64,000 bases of DNA from Mansonella perstans (taxonomy: Eukaryota > Nematoda > Chromadorea > Rhabditida > Onchocercidae), in NCBI GenBank assembly GCA_037074765.1, contig JBAMDO010000577.1, positions 248,001 to 312,000 of the forward strand, read 5' to 3'. This document shows, in pieces, positions 29,092 to 42,300 of this stretch. Position numbers and translations under genes: made by a program. The first letter of the stretch is position 1, and every line of letters begins with the position of its first letter. Under the pieces are notes generated by a model, which made no database searches, was not told the DNA's origin, and saw only the letters and a program-made list of their open reading frames with translations.

Positions 29092-30345
29092 ATGGCAGGT
29101 TATGCACTGAAACGACTAATGGCTGAGTACAAACGTAAGTTATGCTTGGATTAATGAACTCTGTATCAGCAATAATATCAGAGGTTTATGTTACTATAGA
29201 GAAAATGGAAACTAGGCTAGATGTATGTTTGTGAGTCTTCGTGTTTCTCTTAATTACTGCTAACAAATAAAGCGGCAGTGATCAAGTTTGTATAATTACG
29301 TCTAATTCTATGAAGGATTTATGAAACTTGCAGAATTAACATTAAATCCACCGGAAGGAATTATTGCTGGACCAATCAGTGAAGATAATTTTTTCGAATG
29401 GGAATGTCTAATTACGGGACCTGATGAGACATGTTTTGAGAATGGTGTCTTTCCAGCAAAAATTATTTTCCCGCAGGTACTTTATGCTGTTACTTAGTTA
29501 ATGTTTAACAATAATATGTCATAGATTTAAAATAAGTAAAAGATATTTTCGCCAAAGAAAGATTGCAGCAAATTGTGATTTCAAATGACTTTAATTAACA
29601 TTTGTTAATTCATGCTATAATTTAAGGAATAAGTTGAACTGTACAAACTTTAGAAAAGATATTCATTTGTATTTGTAAAATGAATTATAATTAAATAACT
29701 TGCATTTGATTCCGATCGTTTGAAGTTTTTTTTTTGTGTGTGTGTTTTCTTGATTTACATATCTCATCAGATTTCTTATTGCATAAGTGCTTAAGTTTCA
29801 GGAAAAATTTAAATTGTTATTTTCGATGCAATCATTTCGTTTTGTATTAGCCAATACGAATTTAATTGAATGAATTCAAAAATTGGTTCATTTTAGGATT
29901 ATCCTCTTTCGCCACCAAAAATGCAGTTTACTTGTGACATCTTTCATCCAAACATCTACCCGGATGGACGTGTTTGTATTAGCATCCTTCATTCTCCAGG
30001 TGATGATCCAACTGGCTACGAGTCAAGTGCAGAAAGATGGTCTCCGGTGCAATCCATCGAAAAAATTCTGCTTTCTGTAGTATCTATGCTTGCTGGTGAG
30101 TTTCTAGTAAAATATATTGCTGATTTATGAATTTTTCAAGGAAAAAATCATCTAATTGCTGTTGATGTGAAGAATATATATTACTGTATGTGTTAGAATA
30201 AAAATTCATTTTAGAACCAAATGATGAAAGTGCTGCCAACGTAAATGCAGCAAAAATGTGGCGTGAAGATCATTCCCAATTCGAACGTATTGCGGACAAT
30301 CTGGTACGAAAGACGTTATGTCTACCCACCAATACATCATTGTAA
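29092..30345 (+). CDS. Ubiquitin-conjugating enzyme E2, UBE2G2/Ubc7 family
   Basis: Four exons: 29092-29134, 29334-29476, 29897-30095, 30215-30345; 171 residues (human UBE2G2 has 165), phases match. The protein follows UBE2G2 almost block by block: [25 protein letters not shown], the DYPLSPPKM turn, [17 protein letters not shown] with catalytic Cys89, the acidic-loop insertion (HSPGDDP) typical of G-class E2s, [19 protein letters not shown] and [17 protein letters not shown]. Ubc7/UBE2G2 builds Lys48 chains in ER-associated degradation with an ER-membrane E3 and a CUE cofactor. The C-terminus adds about six residues (CLPTNTSL region) not seen in the human protein. In C. elegans the likely counterpart is the UBE2G2-type gene ubc-14, from memory. 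Candidate poly(A) signal AATAAA at 30643. Confidence 0.97.
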
Positions 30346-31100
30346 TTATGTTCTCTGATGGGTCCGTAGATGTAATTCTAGTTGCAATTCTCTTCTCCTC
30401 TTTATCATTTCCTATGTATCATCACCATTTTTATATGATATTTCTTTCACACTATTAATACAAATCGATGCATAAAGTTTTCATCCTATAAACTCTCGAT
30501 GTATTTTATCACTGAAATTGCTATTTCTCTTGCCTGTGAAGAATATTCACTGCTCTCTCTTCCGTATCGTAGAAAAGGTGCTGTATACTGTTCATGTGAT
30601 TTCAAACGGAAACTATGCCTGAATTTTTCCGGCATTAATTGTAATAAATGAATTGAAGGTGTTGGATCGGAACTTCTTAGAGGATTCATTAGTTTATAGC
30701 ATACATCACAACAATCCTATCAGATATCGAACTCATCATCTCCACACCGCGGTTGTAGTAACATGACATTATGCTACTACAGCAAGTAAAATTTGTCACC
30801 GCTTTACGTAAGAGTACAATGAGAAAGAGTTATTTCTTACTGGGTTTTGTCGTTTTAATCAGATTTCGCTTGTCGTACAATGCTATTAAATAAATTACTG
30901 ATTTGAGAAGTTGACTGTTGTAAAACTAGAATTTTGTGATATTTATTTTACTTTATATTACTTTAATGTGGGATAGTTATATCCGAGTAAGAGGCACTAT
31001 TAAATACTGTTATCAATAATTCTTCACAGTCATTCATAATACATCGCGATCCTTCATAAATCATTCTAAATTGGAAACATTATTAAATCAATATTTTTCC
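30346..31100. other. Intergenic, Ubc7 gene to coiled-coil gene
   Basis: About 0.75 kb with the presumed 3' UTR of the E2 gene. The minus-strand open frame at 30486-30689 is unsupported. No repeat array. Confidence 0.5.
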
Positions 31101-31150
31101 GATTTGATTGTTCAGTGAAACATTACAAACAAAAGGATTATTTATACGAG
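31101..31150 (+). promoter_or_regulatory. Candidate spliced-leader acceptor of the UIM/coiled-coil gene
   Basis: CGATTTGATTGTTCAG ends at 31115, 35 bases before the first in-frame ATG (31151). Sequence upstream has no matching coding frame, which favours trans-splicing over an internal acceptor. Confidence 0.45.
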
Positions 31151-33142
31151 ATGCCTATTGTTGGTGAACGTTCTAAATTTTCATGTTTGAAAATTTACGA
31201 TGATACGAATTCATCAAATGATGACGATGATGATGGTGCTAAATTGATGGATAAAGCAACTCCTAGCCAGGTTATCATTCACTTTATATTGCTGTTGAAT
31301 CCAAAAACATGTAACTCAGAGATGATTATGAATTTCAGCAGTTCTGTTTCAGTAATAATCTAAGAATTTATTTTCATATAGTCTGAATTGAATGCTTAAT
31401 CCATCTCTTGAGTTGTTCATTGTTTTCTTAGATTAAATATTCAAATCATAGAATCAACCATAAAGACCATAGATTCTTTGACAATATTGGTAGCTTTTTT
31501 CTTTATATGCAGAATATTCTTCAAAAAATGAAGTTAGAAAGATTTGTTTGATTGATTTGTCGAAGCTTTCTGTTCATTTTTCAATTCAGGATTTGTTTTC
31601 AGATCAAGAATCATAGAAATGAAAAAAAACCAGTTAGAGGCAGTGGTTTCATCGTGCATTCCATTCCACAAAAACGGAAAAATAAAGGCAAAAAAGCCAA
31701 AAAGGTAAATAAGAAGTGTTTAATGTTGATTAATTCGTTAATTTTTTTCTATCAAATACGGTGTGAATGATTGTTGTAAAAAAAATAATTTTGAAAAATT
31801 GCGGAAAAAACGGTTGAATTTATTTGAAGTTCTTTTTTTTCTTGAAGTTCTTATTTGAAGATGCCTGTTGTTGAGGAAGATGGCTTCATAGTGCAAGACG
31901 AAAATGGGGATTTCATGGAGAAGAAATATCGCGAAGTAACACTGCTTTTTTGAAACCTCTCATATTTGTTTTGCTGAATGTTAAGAATAGCTGCCTGATC
32001 CAAATTCTTCTGTGATCTAAATTTTTATACAAAAAGAACAGAAACGTTGCTGAGACTATTATATGTGAAGCTTTTTTTTTTTGAATCAAGCAGTTATGTC
32101 CTTCTCGGTCCTTTTCCAATCGCAATCACCGCTATTTATCTTTCATTATGCACATTTTACCGGATGATTTCTTTGTTCTTATCACAAATGTTTCTTGCAG
32201 GATTTACAACAAGCAATAGAAAACAGTCGTGAAATGGCTTCTACAACATGTGTGGACCTTACGCAAAAGAGGACATCACCCGATGTTTGATTGATTTATT
32301 GTTGGAAAAAATGTTAACCGAATTGATGAATACGGCTTCGGGTGTTAAATTTACTTTCAGTTTCAGACTCGTGCGGAATCTGGGATGGAGCAGGAAGCGG
32401 TGAGGACAAAAGATGCGGTGGAAGTGCTTATATCGGAAATTGATTCAAAGGCTGCTGTTCTGTTTACACAAAATGATGAAGCTCAAAAGAATGTAAGTTT
32501 GTCTCTACAGCAGAAATTTCACTATTTTATGAGTTTAAAATTTTGCAAGATTTCTTAACATGCATGGTTACAAAATTTCTTGATTTGGATTTTTATTATT
32601 TATCCATACGAAAATTTTTGAATGAAATGTTTAGAAGGAGCAATGTTTGGTTACATTGTATCGATCAAAACTGTTGGAAACACTTAGGCAAATGATGTTA
32701 GAAGAAGAAGTAAAATTGAAGGCAGAGTCAGAGGTCACTAAGTACAAAAGTCGTTATAAGAAATTGTGCGAGTTATTGAAAGATGCTGAAGGCATGTTTC
32801 ATATATCCATCCTTATATTCTTTCATGTTCTTTTTGTTTAATTCGGAATATTAAAAACCAGTCATAATTTTGAAAATGGAATAGTTGAACTTTACAACGT
32901 TCAAAAAGATGTCTTTTGCATATGTTATAAAGTATAATGAATATCTTTTTCAAATATTTATAGTAATGCTTATAGTAAATGAGAAAGCACACATGGCTGC
33001 AGATCTTGAGAAAGCACGAACAGTGGAGAAAGAGTTAAGCTCGCAGATTGGTGAGCTGCGTGGAGAACTGATGCAAGCGCGAAGCAAAATTCGAGAACTT
33101 GAAATGAAGTATAAAGAACTTGTCTCAAAGCAGCAACACTAG
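31151..33142 (+). CDS. Unrecognised coiled-coil protein with a UIM-like motif
   Basis: Seven exons in one frame: 31151-31270, 31603-31704, 31861-31935, 32201-32284, 32361-32492, 32635-32791, 32976-33142; about 278 residues. I do not recognise the family. Order of features: an acidic stretch (NSSNDDDDDGAK, about 20-31), a GSGFIVHSI segment, a basic QKRKNKGKKAKK patch (about 62-74, nuclear-signal-like), a second DGFIVQDENG segment echoing the first, then EDLQQAIENSREM (about 98-111). The last fits the ubiquitin-interacting motif pattern (acidic, Leu, Ala, Ser, Glu spacing). The C-terminal half (about 130-278) is heptad-like coiled coil rich in Lys, Glu and Leu. The sixth intron has a GC donor (GAAG|GCATGT). 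The third exon uses a weak GAAG acceptor, and the fifth could start at 32361 or 32367. It follows an E2 gene on the same strand; a ubiquitin-reader role is only inferred. Confidence 0.72.
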
Positions 33143-35920
33143 TTCATAATTAAATTTTATTAGCATATGTGATCAAGAGAAGAACTGATGACACAAGATC
33201 TGTTGCAAGATTTCTACCACTAGATATCATTACATATGCAAAAAATTAGATGCTGATTTATCTTGAACTGTTTAATGTATTTGGTTATCTAATTCATTTA
33301 TAATTTTCAATCTTTCAGTACATTAAGGTATATACAAAACGGAGAGTACATCATCATTGCATTGTTTCAAAAATTACGTCTTGAAACAATCATGTTTTAT
33401 TTAATCAAATAATGTGAGATTAGACATAACGGTGCAACTATCTTAGATGATTGTAATTTGATGGTAGTATCGTCGGTGAACGTTGCCTTTGCGAAATCCT
33501 ATTTCTATAAATAAGAGTTATTGAAGATTGTATGGTTTATAACGTGCCTAGAACTCTTTATTGATGTATTTTAGTTCAATTCAAACCCATGCTGCTTTTC
33601 AAGTGCATATTTAGTTCTTTTGATTACTTACTTTGTTTTCCAAAATCATTTTTCAGTATTTATGAAATTTTCCCGAATATTTTGATCAACAATTTAAATA
33701 TGTTCCCTTTTAAGAATGTCCCTTTAAATTTTAAAATATGCCCTCACCCCCTTCGCTGTTGTTTGGATCAGTGGGCGCTTTCTTGCTTTATAATCTGTTC
33801 TTATCAGTTAGGTATCCATTTTCATCATCCTTATTACATTACGAATATTGTTGAATTTATTTTTCAAATAGAAAAAAGTGGAAATAGTTTGAATGCAAGA
33901 AAAATTAATGCATGTATGTAGCGTGGTACGTGAAAACATGAATTACTACTTATGATAGATATCTGTGAAAGAAAAAAAATAGGGAAAAGTAAGCAGACAA
34001 GGAAACAAGCAAATGTCAATTAAATGATTCATTTGTGGAAAGAAAAGAGAAAGTAGTAGTGAAAAAATAGTTATGATCGATGGCCCTAACAAAGTCCTAA
34101 AATTTAAGGGTCAAGAATCAGGTCAAGAACCCATGACTACACTTGATCCCAACTATGTGGTATCACTTATTTGTTAAGGAATCATAAGTCCCGATAGCAA
34201 TTAAAGAGCTCAGTGTCAATGAAAATATAAGAAAAATTAGCGGCGTACGGCAGAAAAAATCGAAGTTACGGACGTCGGCGAACTTTCATCGCTACATTTT
34301 ACAAAAATAGTCGCATTTATTTTGGAAGGAAGTAATAGCAAGTTTTGGTTTACCAAAGCAAAATATCTTCCAAAACTAAAACAGTAGGAGCAGACAGACA
34401 GAAGCACGTTTGTTTGGGGCAGAAGATAACTTAGATAATGTGACAGATTTTCTAGTAAGACACAAAATATTAAATCTCTTTGTATAGTCTTTTCTTAAGC
34501 AAAAAAAAGCCAAACTCGAATTTGTACTATTTTTAGAAAGAGTATTGGTGATGTTTGCATGACCAGTAAACTTGAAACATTCAGACATAACTGAATGGGA
34601 CAAAAGTCGCAGTAATATATTTATAGTAGGCTTGAATCTTACCGATTTATGTCGTTAATCTTTCTCCTCTACAAGCAAACTTTATTTCATATGCTCCACA
34701 AAAATATATACTTCAGATCAGTCTCTTTTTAAGGAATAAAATTCACTTCCAGTAATAAAGCAAAAAAAGCAAGCCAAAATCTCCAGTTTACCGACTTCTG
34801 CAAACACTCTATTTAAGAATGAATGACGCGTGGTGATCTGATTGATGAGATGGTTGCAATAGATCCTATGCTAACTCGTAAGCCAATCAATCATTTCATC
34901 GGCAAGTATATTTTTTCTTCTAAAGTTCAAATCTTGGTTCAATTAAACAGCTATTATTGCCAAATTATGAAAAAATCCTCATTCTTTTAGCCTTCATATA
35001 GCATCCAGATCCAGATGAATTATAAACGACAAACATTTTGTTTCTTTCAGTTGAAGTGAAATTCTATTTCATTCATCCAATCTAAAATATTTGATATTTT
35101 AGCTTATAGTAAGCACTAAAATTTGTTCAATGTAAACTTGTTATCCGACGCTTGAAAACGTGCAACTGAATCTATTGATAATACTACATCATTCTTTTCG
35201 AATTACTTTGTTAGATGGTTTAAATAGTAAATGGAGCAACAAAACTGTTACAGTTCTGCTTCTGAACTGCTTTTGCAGATCCTATTTTGCAATTCAAACA
35301 GTCCACTTCGTAGAATTAGATAAACTGATTATTGAGCTTCTATCAGAAGCATAAGAAACTGTACTGATACAAATGACAATTTATTAAATTCATCAAAATG
35401 GACTGATACAAAAACAGAAGTTTGTTACTTTCTTGAAAGATTTTACATCTGTCTTAGTTACATTATTTCAAATAAGGCAAATTCACTGAATGGTATAGGA
35501 ATGAAAATGAAAGTGAAAACAAACAGAAATTTGGAATACAAATGCTAAAAAACAGCAAGAAGTCTGATCATCTGTAACGGACGCTTCTAGTTATTTGTTT
35601 CTATTTCCTCTCTCCCAGTTTTAAATTCTTTGGGATTTCTTCGATTCAGTTTCTTTATTGTTCTCAAAGTTGTAATCCTTGTATTTTTAATAATGAAATG
35701 AATAATTTCAGAAGACTTGGCAGAAAAATAGAGTGAAGTGAATCAGATTTAGATAACATAATCAAAAGAAGAAAGTAATGAATTTAAAGACTTCTGAGCA
35801 TTGAAAAATTAGATATGAGGTTACTTACCTGTTGCCTACGCATCATGCAAGTTGTACGAAGTTTTTTTTAAAATGTTTCCGTTGTCATGGACACGATGAC
35901 AACGCCACTATTAAGAAAAT
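33143..35920. other. Intergenic between convergent genes
   Basis: Presumed 3' regions of the coiled-coil gene and of UGDH. Apart from the candidate exon at 34823 nothing is supported. The 110-codon frame at 33589-33921 is Phe/Ile/Cys-rich and looks random. Confidence 0.5.
34823..34905 (+). other. Candidate orphan first exon
   Basis: An ATG at 34823 opens MTRGDLIDEMVAIDPMLTRK and then PINHFIG, whose composition is protein-like and unlike the AT-rich noise around it. Two donor-like sites follow: ACTC|GTAAGC (34878) and GGCAA|GTATAT (34906). Read through without splicing it gives 55 codons ending in TAG. I found no convincing downstream partner exon before the antisense UGDH gene, so it may be a tiny gene, a remnant, or chance. 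Confidence 0.25.
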
Positions 35921-38900
35921 CTATTTGTAGCAGTTTTTGCACGATTGTGATGAGGCGATTCCGATTGCGGATACATGAAAACCAATTTTGCGCAAATCGT
36001 TATGATCTAGAATGAGCCTGCCGTCAAATATCGATGCCGGTTGCGCCATTGAGTTGAAAATATATCTGTAGTCGTAACTCTGGAAAATCCGTAACTTATA
36101 ACTTCCGACTTTGAAGCTCTTCTGCAGAAGTCTGTTCAGTGTTTTCGTCAAATTCTTAATTCAACAAGTCATGGAATTTTAGAGAGATTTTTGCTTTCAA
36201 ATATAATGCAATTAAGTAGAAGTAAGCGAGTTTTGTTTAATAAGACTCACTCACAATGCCAAACTGAAATAAGGAGCTGCATATTAGTGGTTAAAATAGA
36301 GAATAATAAGCAAGCAAATGAAGAAGAAAAAATTGTAAAAATGCTTCCTAAAAAGACTCACTACGTTCGAAAAAAAAGCTTACTTTGAACTCATCCCATT
36401 CAGTAAGCACAACAATAGCATGCGATTTCTTCGCTGCTTCGTATGGATCCTTCGAGAATGTAAATAGTTTATTAACTGGAAAAAAAATTACTAAATAATT
36501 CTTTTAATTCCTCTTCTTTTTTATACCGACTTTTTTGTCGCTCTGAATACGGAAAAGAAATTCTCCAAAATTATGTACTCGAATATGAAATGAGGTCATG
36601 AATTATAAGAATGATATTTATGTATGAAAATAAAATGTAATTTTGTAGATCAAAAAGCAAATTACTTCTGGCATGAAATGAATTCAAAAATAAGAAAATA
36701 AATAGAAATGATAAAAAATAAACATGCAACATACCAGTTTCTTCAGAGGAAATCTGATTTAGTTCATAACGCATTTGTGATTCTGATACCTTTGGATCGT
36801 ATATAACCAGTTTAGCATCTTCATCAAGCAAATATTTTACTATTTGAATAGCTGACGATTCTCTAAGAAAATTAATTGAATTTGGATACAGAAATGAAAT
36901 TAAGTGAATTTTGTGGATGGATGGAATAATCCAGTTTTATTTTTAAGTATTATGTATTCTGATTAGTATTCCGCAATATCTACAAATCTCTGATATCTAC
37001 ATAAGAAGAAACATAATGAAATACGAAATGACAGTCTGTATACTATTTGTCGTCGAACTGTATTCTACAGTTACAGAATTTCATAGACCATTCCAATGGA
37101 TTCAAAAATTTCATGTATAACTGAGATAAAAACCTTGTATCAGCAGTATTTTTCTTGAAAGCAAAACCAAATATAGCGATTCTCTTATTTGATATCGTAT
37201 CAAACATTTCAGAAATGATTTTATCGGCAAAACGTCTCCTTTGCCAATTATTGATTTCAACAACCTATGAATCGCATCCATTTTTAGATTCAATTCCCAA
37301 CTCCGTAGCTCGCTATTTGACTTTCTTGTAATATGCGTAAAAACTAGTTTCACATTGAGATTTCGAAACTGAATCCAGAAATTTGACATCTTAATTAAGT
37401 TTCGAGATCTGAACAAAAGATCGTCTTGAGATAATCATCATTTATTTGTTTTACTTTACTTCATCAAATATTTAAAAAAAGAACTTTCCCACTTAACTTA
37501 CTTGCAACCAATAATCAGCTACTTTGTGAAGATTCAAGGATCCGGCGAGATAAACAAGGCTTAGAACATCTTTTTGAAAACAGCTACCTCCAAAGCCTAG
37601 AAAATTTATTTTTACATAATTGAGAAAAAAGCAACAATTTTTTATTCCCAACTATATCAGAGTAAACTTTTTAATTAACTAACCAACACTTGCTTGAAGA
37701 AATCGGTTTCCAATACGACTATCTCGACCAACTGCATAAGAAACTTCGCGTATATCAGCACCAGTTGCTTCACAAATGGCAGATATTGCATTTATGCTTG
37801 AAATTCGTTGTGCAAGGAATGCATTCGCTGCCTAAAAACCAAAAACGAATGGTATCAAAATGATTGAACTCTTAGTTGCTGATTCAGATAATTTATTATT
37901 TTGTTGAATTACTTCGTTAATGACTTAAAAACTCTAGTCCAAATATTTTCCCGATAGGAATATACCCATGACCACACCACACTGTTTTTTTTGAACCAAA
38001 ATCACACCCGTAAAAACGAAAGAGTCTGTGATATGCTTTAAAAATCTCATCAACAAATATTCATGATATTTAAAAACCAATTAATTCTTACTAAGAAAAA
38101 TGCAACATGAAATGCTTGCCAATTTCGACAGCTCTGAAGACCAAGTGTTAGTGGTTATTATTCTCTCTCGTGGCACCCAATGCTCATAAATTTGTATCAG
38201 TTGAGCCATAGCTGCCAAACCACCCGGAGAACTCTCTCCTCCTATCAAAACACGATCTGGATTTGCTAAATCATTTATTGCTGTCCCTTCCGATAAAAAT
38301 TCTGGATTTGACAGTACCTGAAAATTCAAAAATATAAAAGTTAATCCGGATGTAGAAGAATATTTTAATTTTTTAAGTTGTGAAAATAATCAAAATTTAT
38401 CGTTACTTGGAAGGAAAGTTGAGGATTTTTTTTCTGTGCTTCACTCAATATGGCACTGATACTTTCAGCAGCTTTTACAGGTACCGTGCTTTTTTCAACA
38501 ACAATTTTCGGACCACACGAATGTTCTGCTATGGCACGCGAAACAGATTCCACGTATTTTAGGTCAGGTGCCATGCCCTAAAATTGAGAGTCTTTCGAAT
38601 TAATATATCAAAAGTTACGGAAATTTTTTTTCTGTGCTTTATTTCTAATTATATAACATGTATAAATATTAAACGTACGCGGCTTCTCTATTATTACTTT
38701 ATTTTTCTTTTCGGCACTCTGAAAAAACTTTCTTTTACTTTATAAGAACACATCATGGTATAACAAATGATACCTTTGCACCTCATATTATACCATTCTT
38801 TATTAAGATGACTATCAGATTGTCAAGAAATGAGTATTTCTCAGAAGAATTTATATTTTCCACAAATGTGATACTAACTTTTCCTCTTCCATATGTTTTC

Positions 38901-39319
38901 GTCGGTGTATTAACTGACATGAAAATAAGTTGTGCACTTCGTATTGCTGACGGTATATCGTCGGAGAAAAAGAGATTTTCTCCGCGGCATGACTTCACAA
39001 TTTCATCAAGACCTGGCTACAAAGAACATTTGCGAACCACATATTGCAGAAGTTGTGAAGAAAAATTCCAATATTAAAGTCGGAAGATGGAAAATAACCT
39101 AATAATTATTTGAAAAGTGTTTTGGAAAATACTGATAGAAAAGTTCAAGACCTCAAAAATAGGTAAATTGTCTGAATTCCACTGCTTGATCTTTTCCGCG
39201 TTCATGTCCACAACGGTTACTCGTATTTCTGGACATTTATAAGCGATCATTGCACAAGTTGGCCCACCAACATATCCAGCACCAACACACGCTATGTTTT
39301 CAATCTCAAGTACAACCAT
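35921..39319 (-). CDS. sqv-4: UDP-glucose 6-dehydrogenase (SQV-4/UGDH)
   Basis: Oxidises UDP-glucose to UDP-glucuronate with two NAD+, feeding chondroitin and heparan sulfate synthesis. Ten exons (minus strand): 39319-39152, 39016-38879, 38577-38407, 38317-38120, 37831-37684, 37596-37502, 37264-37134, 36862-36735, 36475-36384, 36079-35921; 475 residues, near family length, all phases matching. Seen: Rossmann motif GAGYVGG (13-19), [75 protein letters not shown], catalytic Cys in FGGSCFQKD (about residue 280), [42 protein letters not shown] and IFDGR. The fourth intron starts with GC (TTG|GCAAGC), since the invariant KLAANAF can only be joined there. The C-terminal SSKRIPYAPSGE-type tail of vertebrate enzymes is replaced by a short Cys-containing end (SCKNCYK). 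Confidence 0.96.
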
Positions 39320-42300
39320 TTAATAAAATAAGTCTCCCAGATTGAAAAATTACTGGTGGTAATCTCAGATTCAAATGTTTCTTACAAAAGCTTTACATTT
39401 ACTTCCTGCTTTACATTTGTTTGCACCTTTTCATATAAAACATCAAATCTTAGCATATTTCTCGAACTTAGTAATTGTAAGATATAGCTAAAATGCCGTC
39501 AATTTTGTATAAAGCTTCAAACACTGCCACATTGTTTCAAGTAATTAAACTCGACATAAAAGCCAAATTACAGTGCTATAAAATAAACAAATAGAAAGAG
39601 AGAAATAAATAAGTAAACAACTGACCTGTTGCAGGAAAGCCATTCTGTAGCTACGTTTCACTTCACACCTGAATAATAATACCACTTAGAGCTCTGTAAT
39701 CACCGTACTCCAGCTCAGAATAATACCAACAAAACATTTGCAGCAATTTATATTGCAGATAATTTTCAACAAATTTTCAAAATAATTTTTATTTTCAAAC
39801 TTTTAAGCAATCTCTTTGAGAGGTGTAAAGCCCGCTACAGTAACAGAAAGCAAGTTAACATCAAACTGAATTTCATCTTACATACATATCCATCCATATA
39901 CTCTACAACGTGGCAAAATATCTTGTTGGAAAAGATGGCCCGGACAATTGAATTTTTAAATTTAAATGTAAAAAAGAGAAATGTGTGAGAGGCACGGGAA
40001 GATCAAAGGCAGGTGGGATTTTCCAATGCACAGTTTTCTTCTAATATACACTTGTCAAACGTCTATTTGTATTCTTTCCCGATATTGTCATCGTGTTGTC
40101 CTCATTGCATCGTTTTCATGGGGATTTTGGATAGGATGAATTTTTGAATGAAATATGAATTGCGTGAAAAAACGTGGAAGAAAAAAACGTGAAAATGTGG
40201 AAGAAAAAAAACGTGAAAACGCAATACCAATGACATCATAACAAATAAATTATTTAAAAAGACGCTGAGAATAGCAAAGGAAAAGAAATAATTCTAAAAA
40301 ATCTTTTCTTAATTAAGAAAAATTTTGGAAAAAATTAATCTTTGTTAATGAATTGAGAATTTTAGCATTTCAAAAAAAAAACACTTTGAATGGCATTTAC
40401 TAAATCATTCATTGGTGAACAAATCTTACAACAAAGTGAAAAATGCTCGAAAAATAATTTCACTAATAATTCTCCAAAATTCTGTAAAAAAGTCAAAATT
40501 CTAACAAGTGTTTGAATTTGAATTTGCAGTTATCCGTATGAATTACTAAATTTTTTTTTTTTTCAAAAGAAAAATGTCCTTTAATTTTATTGCAGCAACA
40601 AACAAAAGCAAAAGCTAAACATACTTTGACCTCTCTGAGGTTCATCCTGAGAAATATCAGGAGTCCTGTCGCGAAGCAAAAATATTTTTAAAATTTAAAG
40701 AATGAGCAGAATTAAAGGAAAGTTTGTTTTCCTGCAAAAAGTTGAAATTTGTTTCACCACTTGGACTGTATGGTGAAGATTAGTTGATTTAAAATGAATT
40801 TGAAGGCAAAAAGAGATGACATCGTGAAGCACACTGTGATACGATTGACGATACAGCAATGCATAAATGACCTCACAAAGTTGTCATGCAGTTGTTTGTG
40901 ACTAAAATAAAATTCCAAAATCTGAAAAATGCCTGATTAACTTTAATAGAAAAAAAAGTTTTGATATCGGGTAATCAAAGATAAAATTTCGACAAAATTA
41001 CAAAAAGATCAAAAAGTTTGAAATAATATATTTGGTAAGTATTAAAAGCAAAGAGAGAAACAAATTTCTGACATTCGGTATTTTTTGCTACTAGACTTCA
41101 TGAGAGTGCGGGATTGTATTAACTAATTTATTGCTCTCTTCATGGCACTAAACTTTTCTAACGAACGAATCCTCACTTTGCTCTTTCAATAATTAGCTTG
41201 TGTGAATCTTTTTTGAATGAAACTAAAATTAAAATGAAATTAACAACTCTTTGGATTTTACAAACTTACCCACTGTTTCATTAAATTGTCAGTGTAATTG
41301 AGGACATTAAACTTAGGAAGGGAAAACGTCTTCCAGAGGCCATTTATACTATTCTCAACACTATTTATTAACTTTTCTAGTAAAATAAAACATTTAAATT
41401 TAATGTTTCTAATAATAGAAGAAAGTGATGGCACTAAGAGTTAGAATGCATTACAAACTTTACATATAATTCACCACCGATCATTGGTGATAAAAGATTT
41501 CTTGGATAAATTTCATTTAAATTTGTATGCAGAAATTCAAATCTTTTATTAATCTATGCAACCAAAAACTTAGACTAGTAATAGTTCATCATTTTTTACT
41601 ATATTTCATTACTCCCCTTGTCCTCCATGCAGGAATAATAACGAAAATAATTACAACTACTAATGACAAAAAAGCAGAAGTCTAGTGCTTAGCATAGTCT
41701 AGTGCCTGCATATCTTTATTAAAATGTACTTTCAACAAAATTTAAAACCTCGCTTTCATTTTCATTTTGCAAAAGTTATGAGAGAAAATTAACAGAGAAG
41801 TGGATATTATTTAGTTTTACTAAAATTTTTTTGTTTTAGTTTTACTTTTTTTTTAAAATTTTACTAAAATTAGTAAATTAACAGAGAAGTGGATATTTAG
41901 AATCGTTAGCTTGAAGATGAAAGTTTGAAATAAAAATTTGCAAGTGTAGTAGCAAGGGATGCATCGTAAAATTAAAAAAATTTTAACAAATTTCGCTTTC
42001 ATTGGTCAGGTTGCTTTTCACCACTCATCGGTCAGATGTTAATCTTTACTTTTCGAAAAGAAAGAAAAATTTATAGTCGAAATATATCGACTTCTTACAT
42101 TTCCAAATTAGTCACTTAAAAAGAATACAGATGTGGAATTTTTTAGTTTATCATTTAAAAATATCATGAAATCTTTCATTGAAAATAATTCATACATACA
42201 ATTACAAAATTCAGATTTTACAAATTTCGATTCATAGCACTCACTTTCTCAAAGAAAGCTTTCAAATGGAAATTTCAATAAGACATAAATGAGGCACTCG

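Noticed and set aside
33589..33921. 110-codon plus-strand frame
   Set aside because: Hydrophobic random-looking sequence in an intergenic gap, without splice or start-site support.
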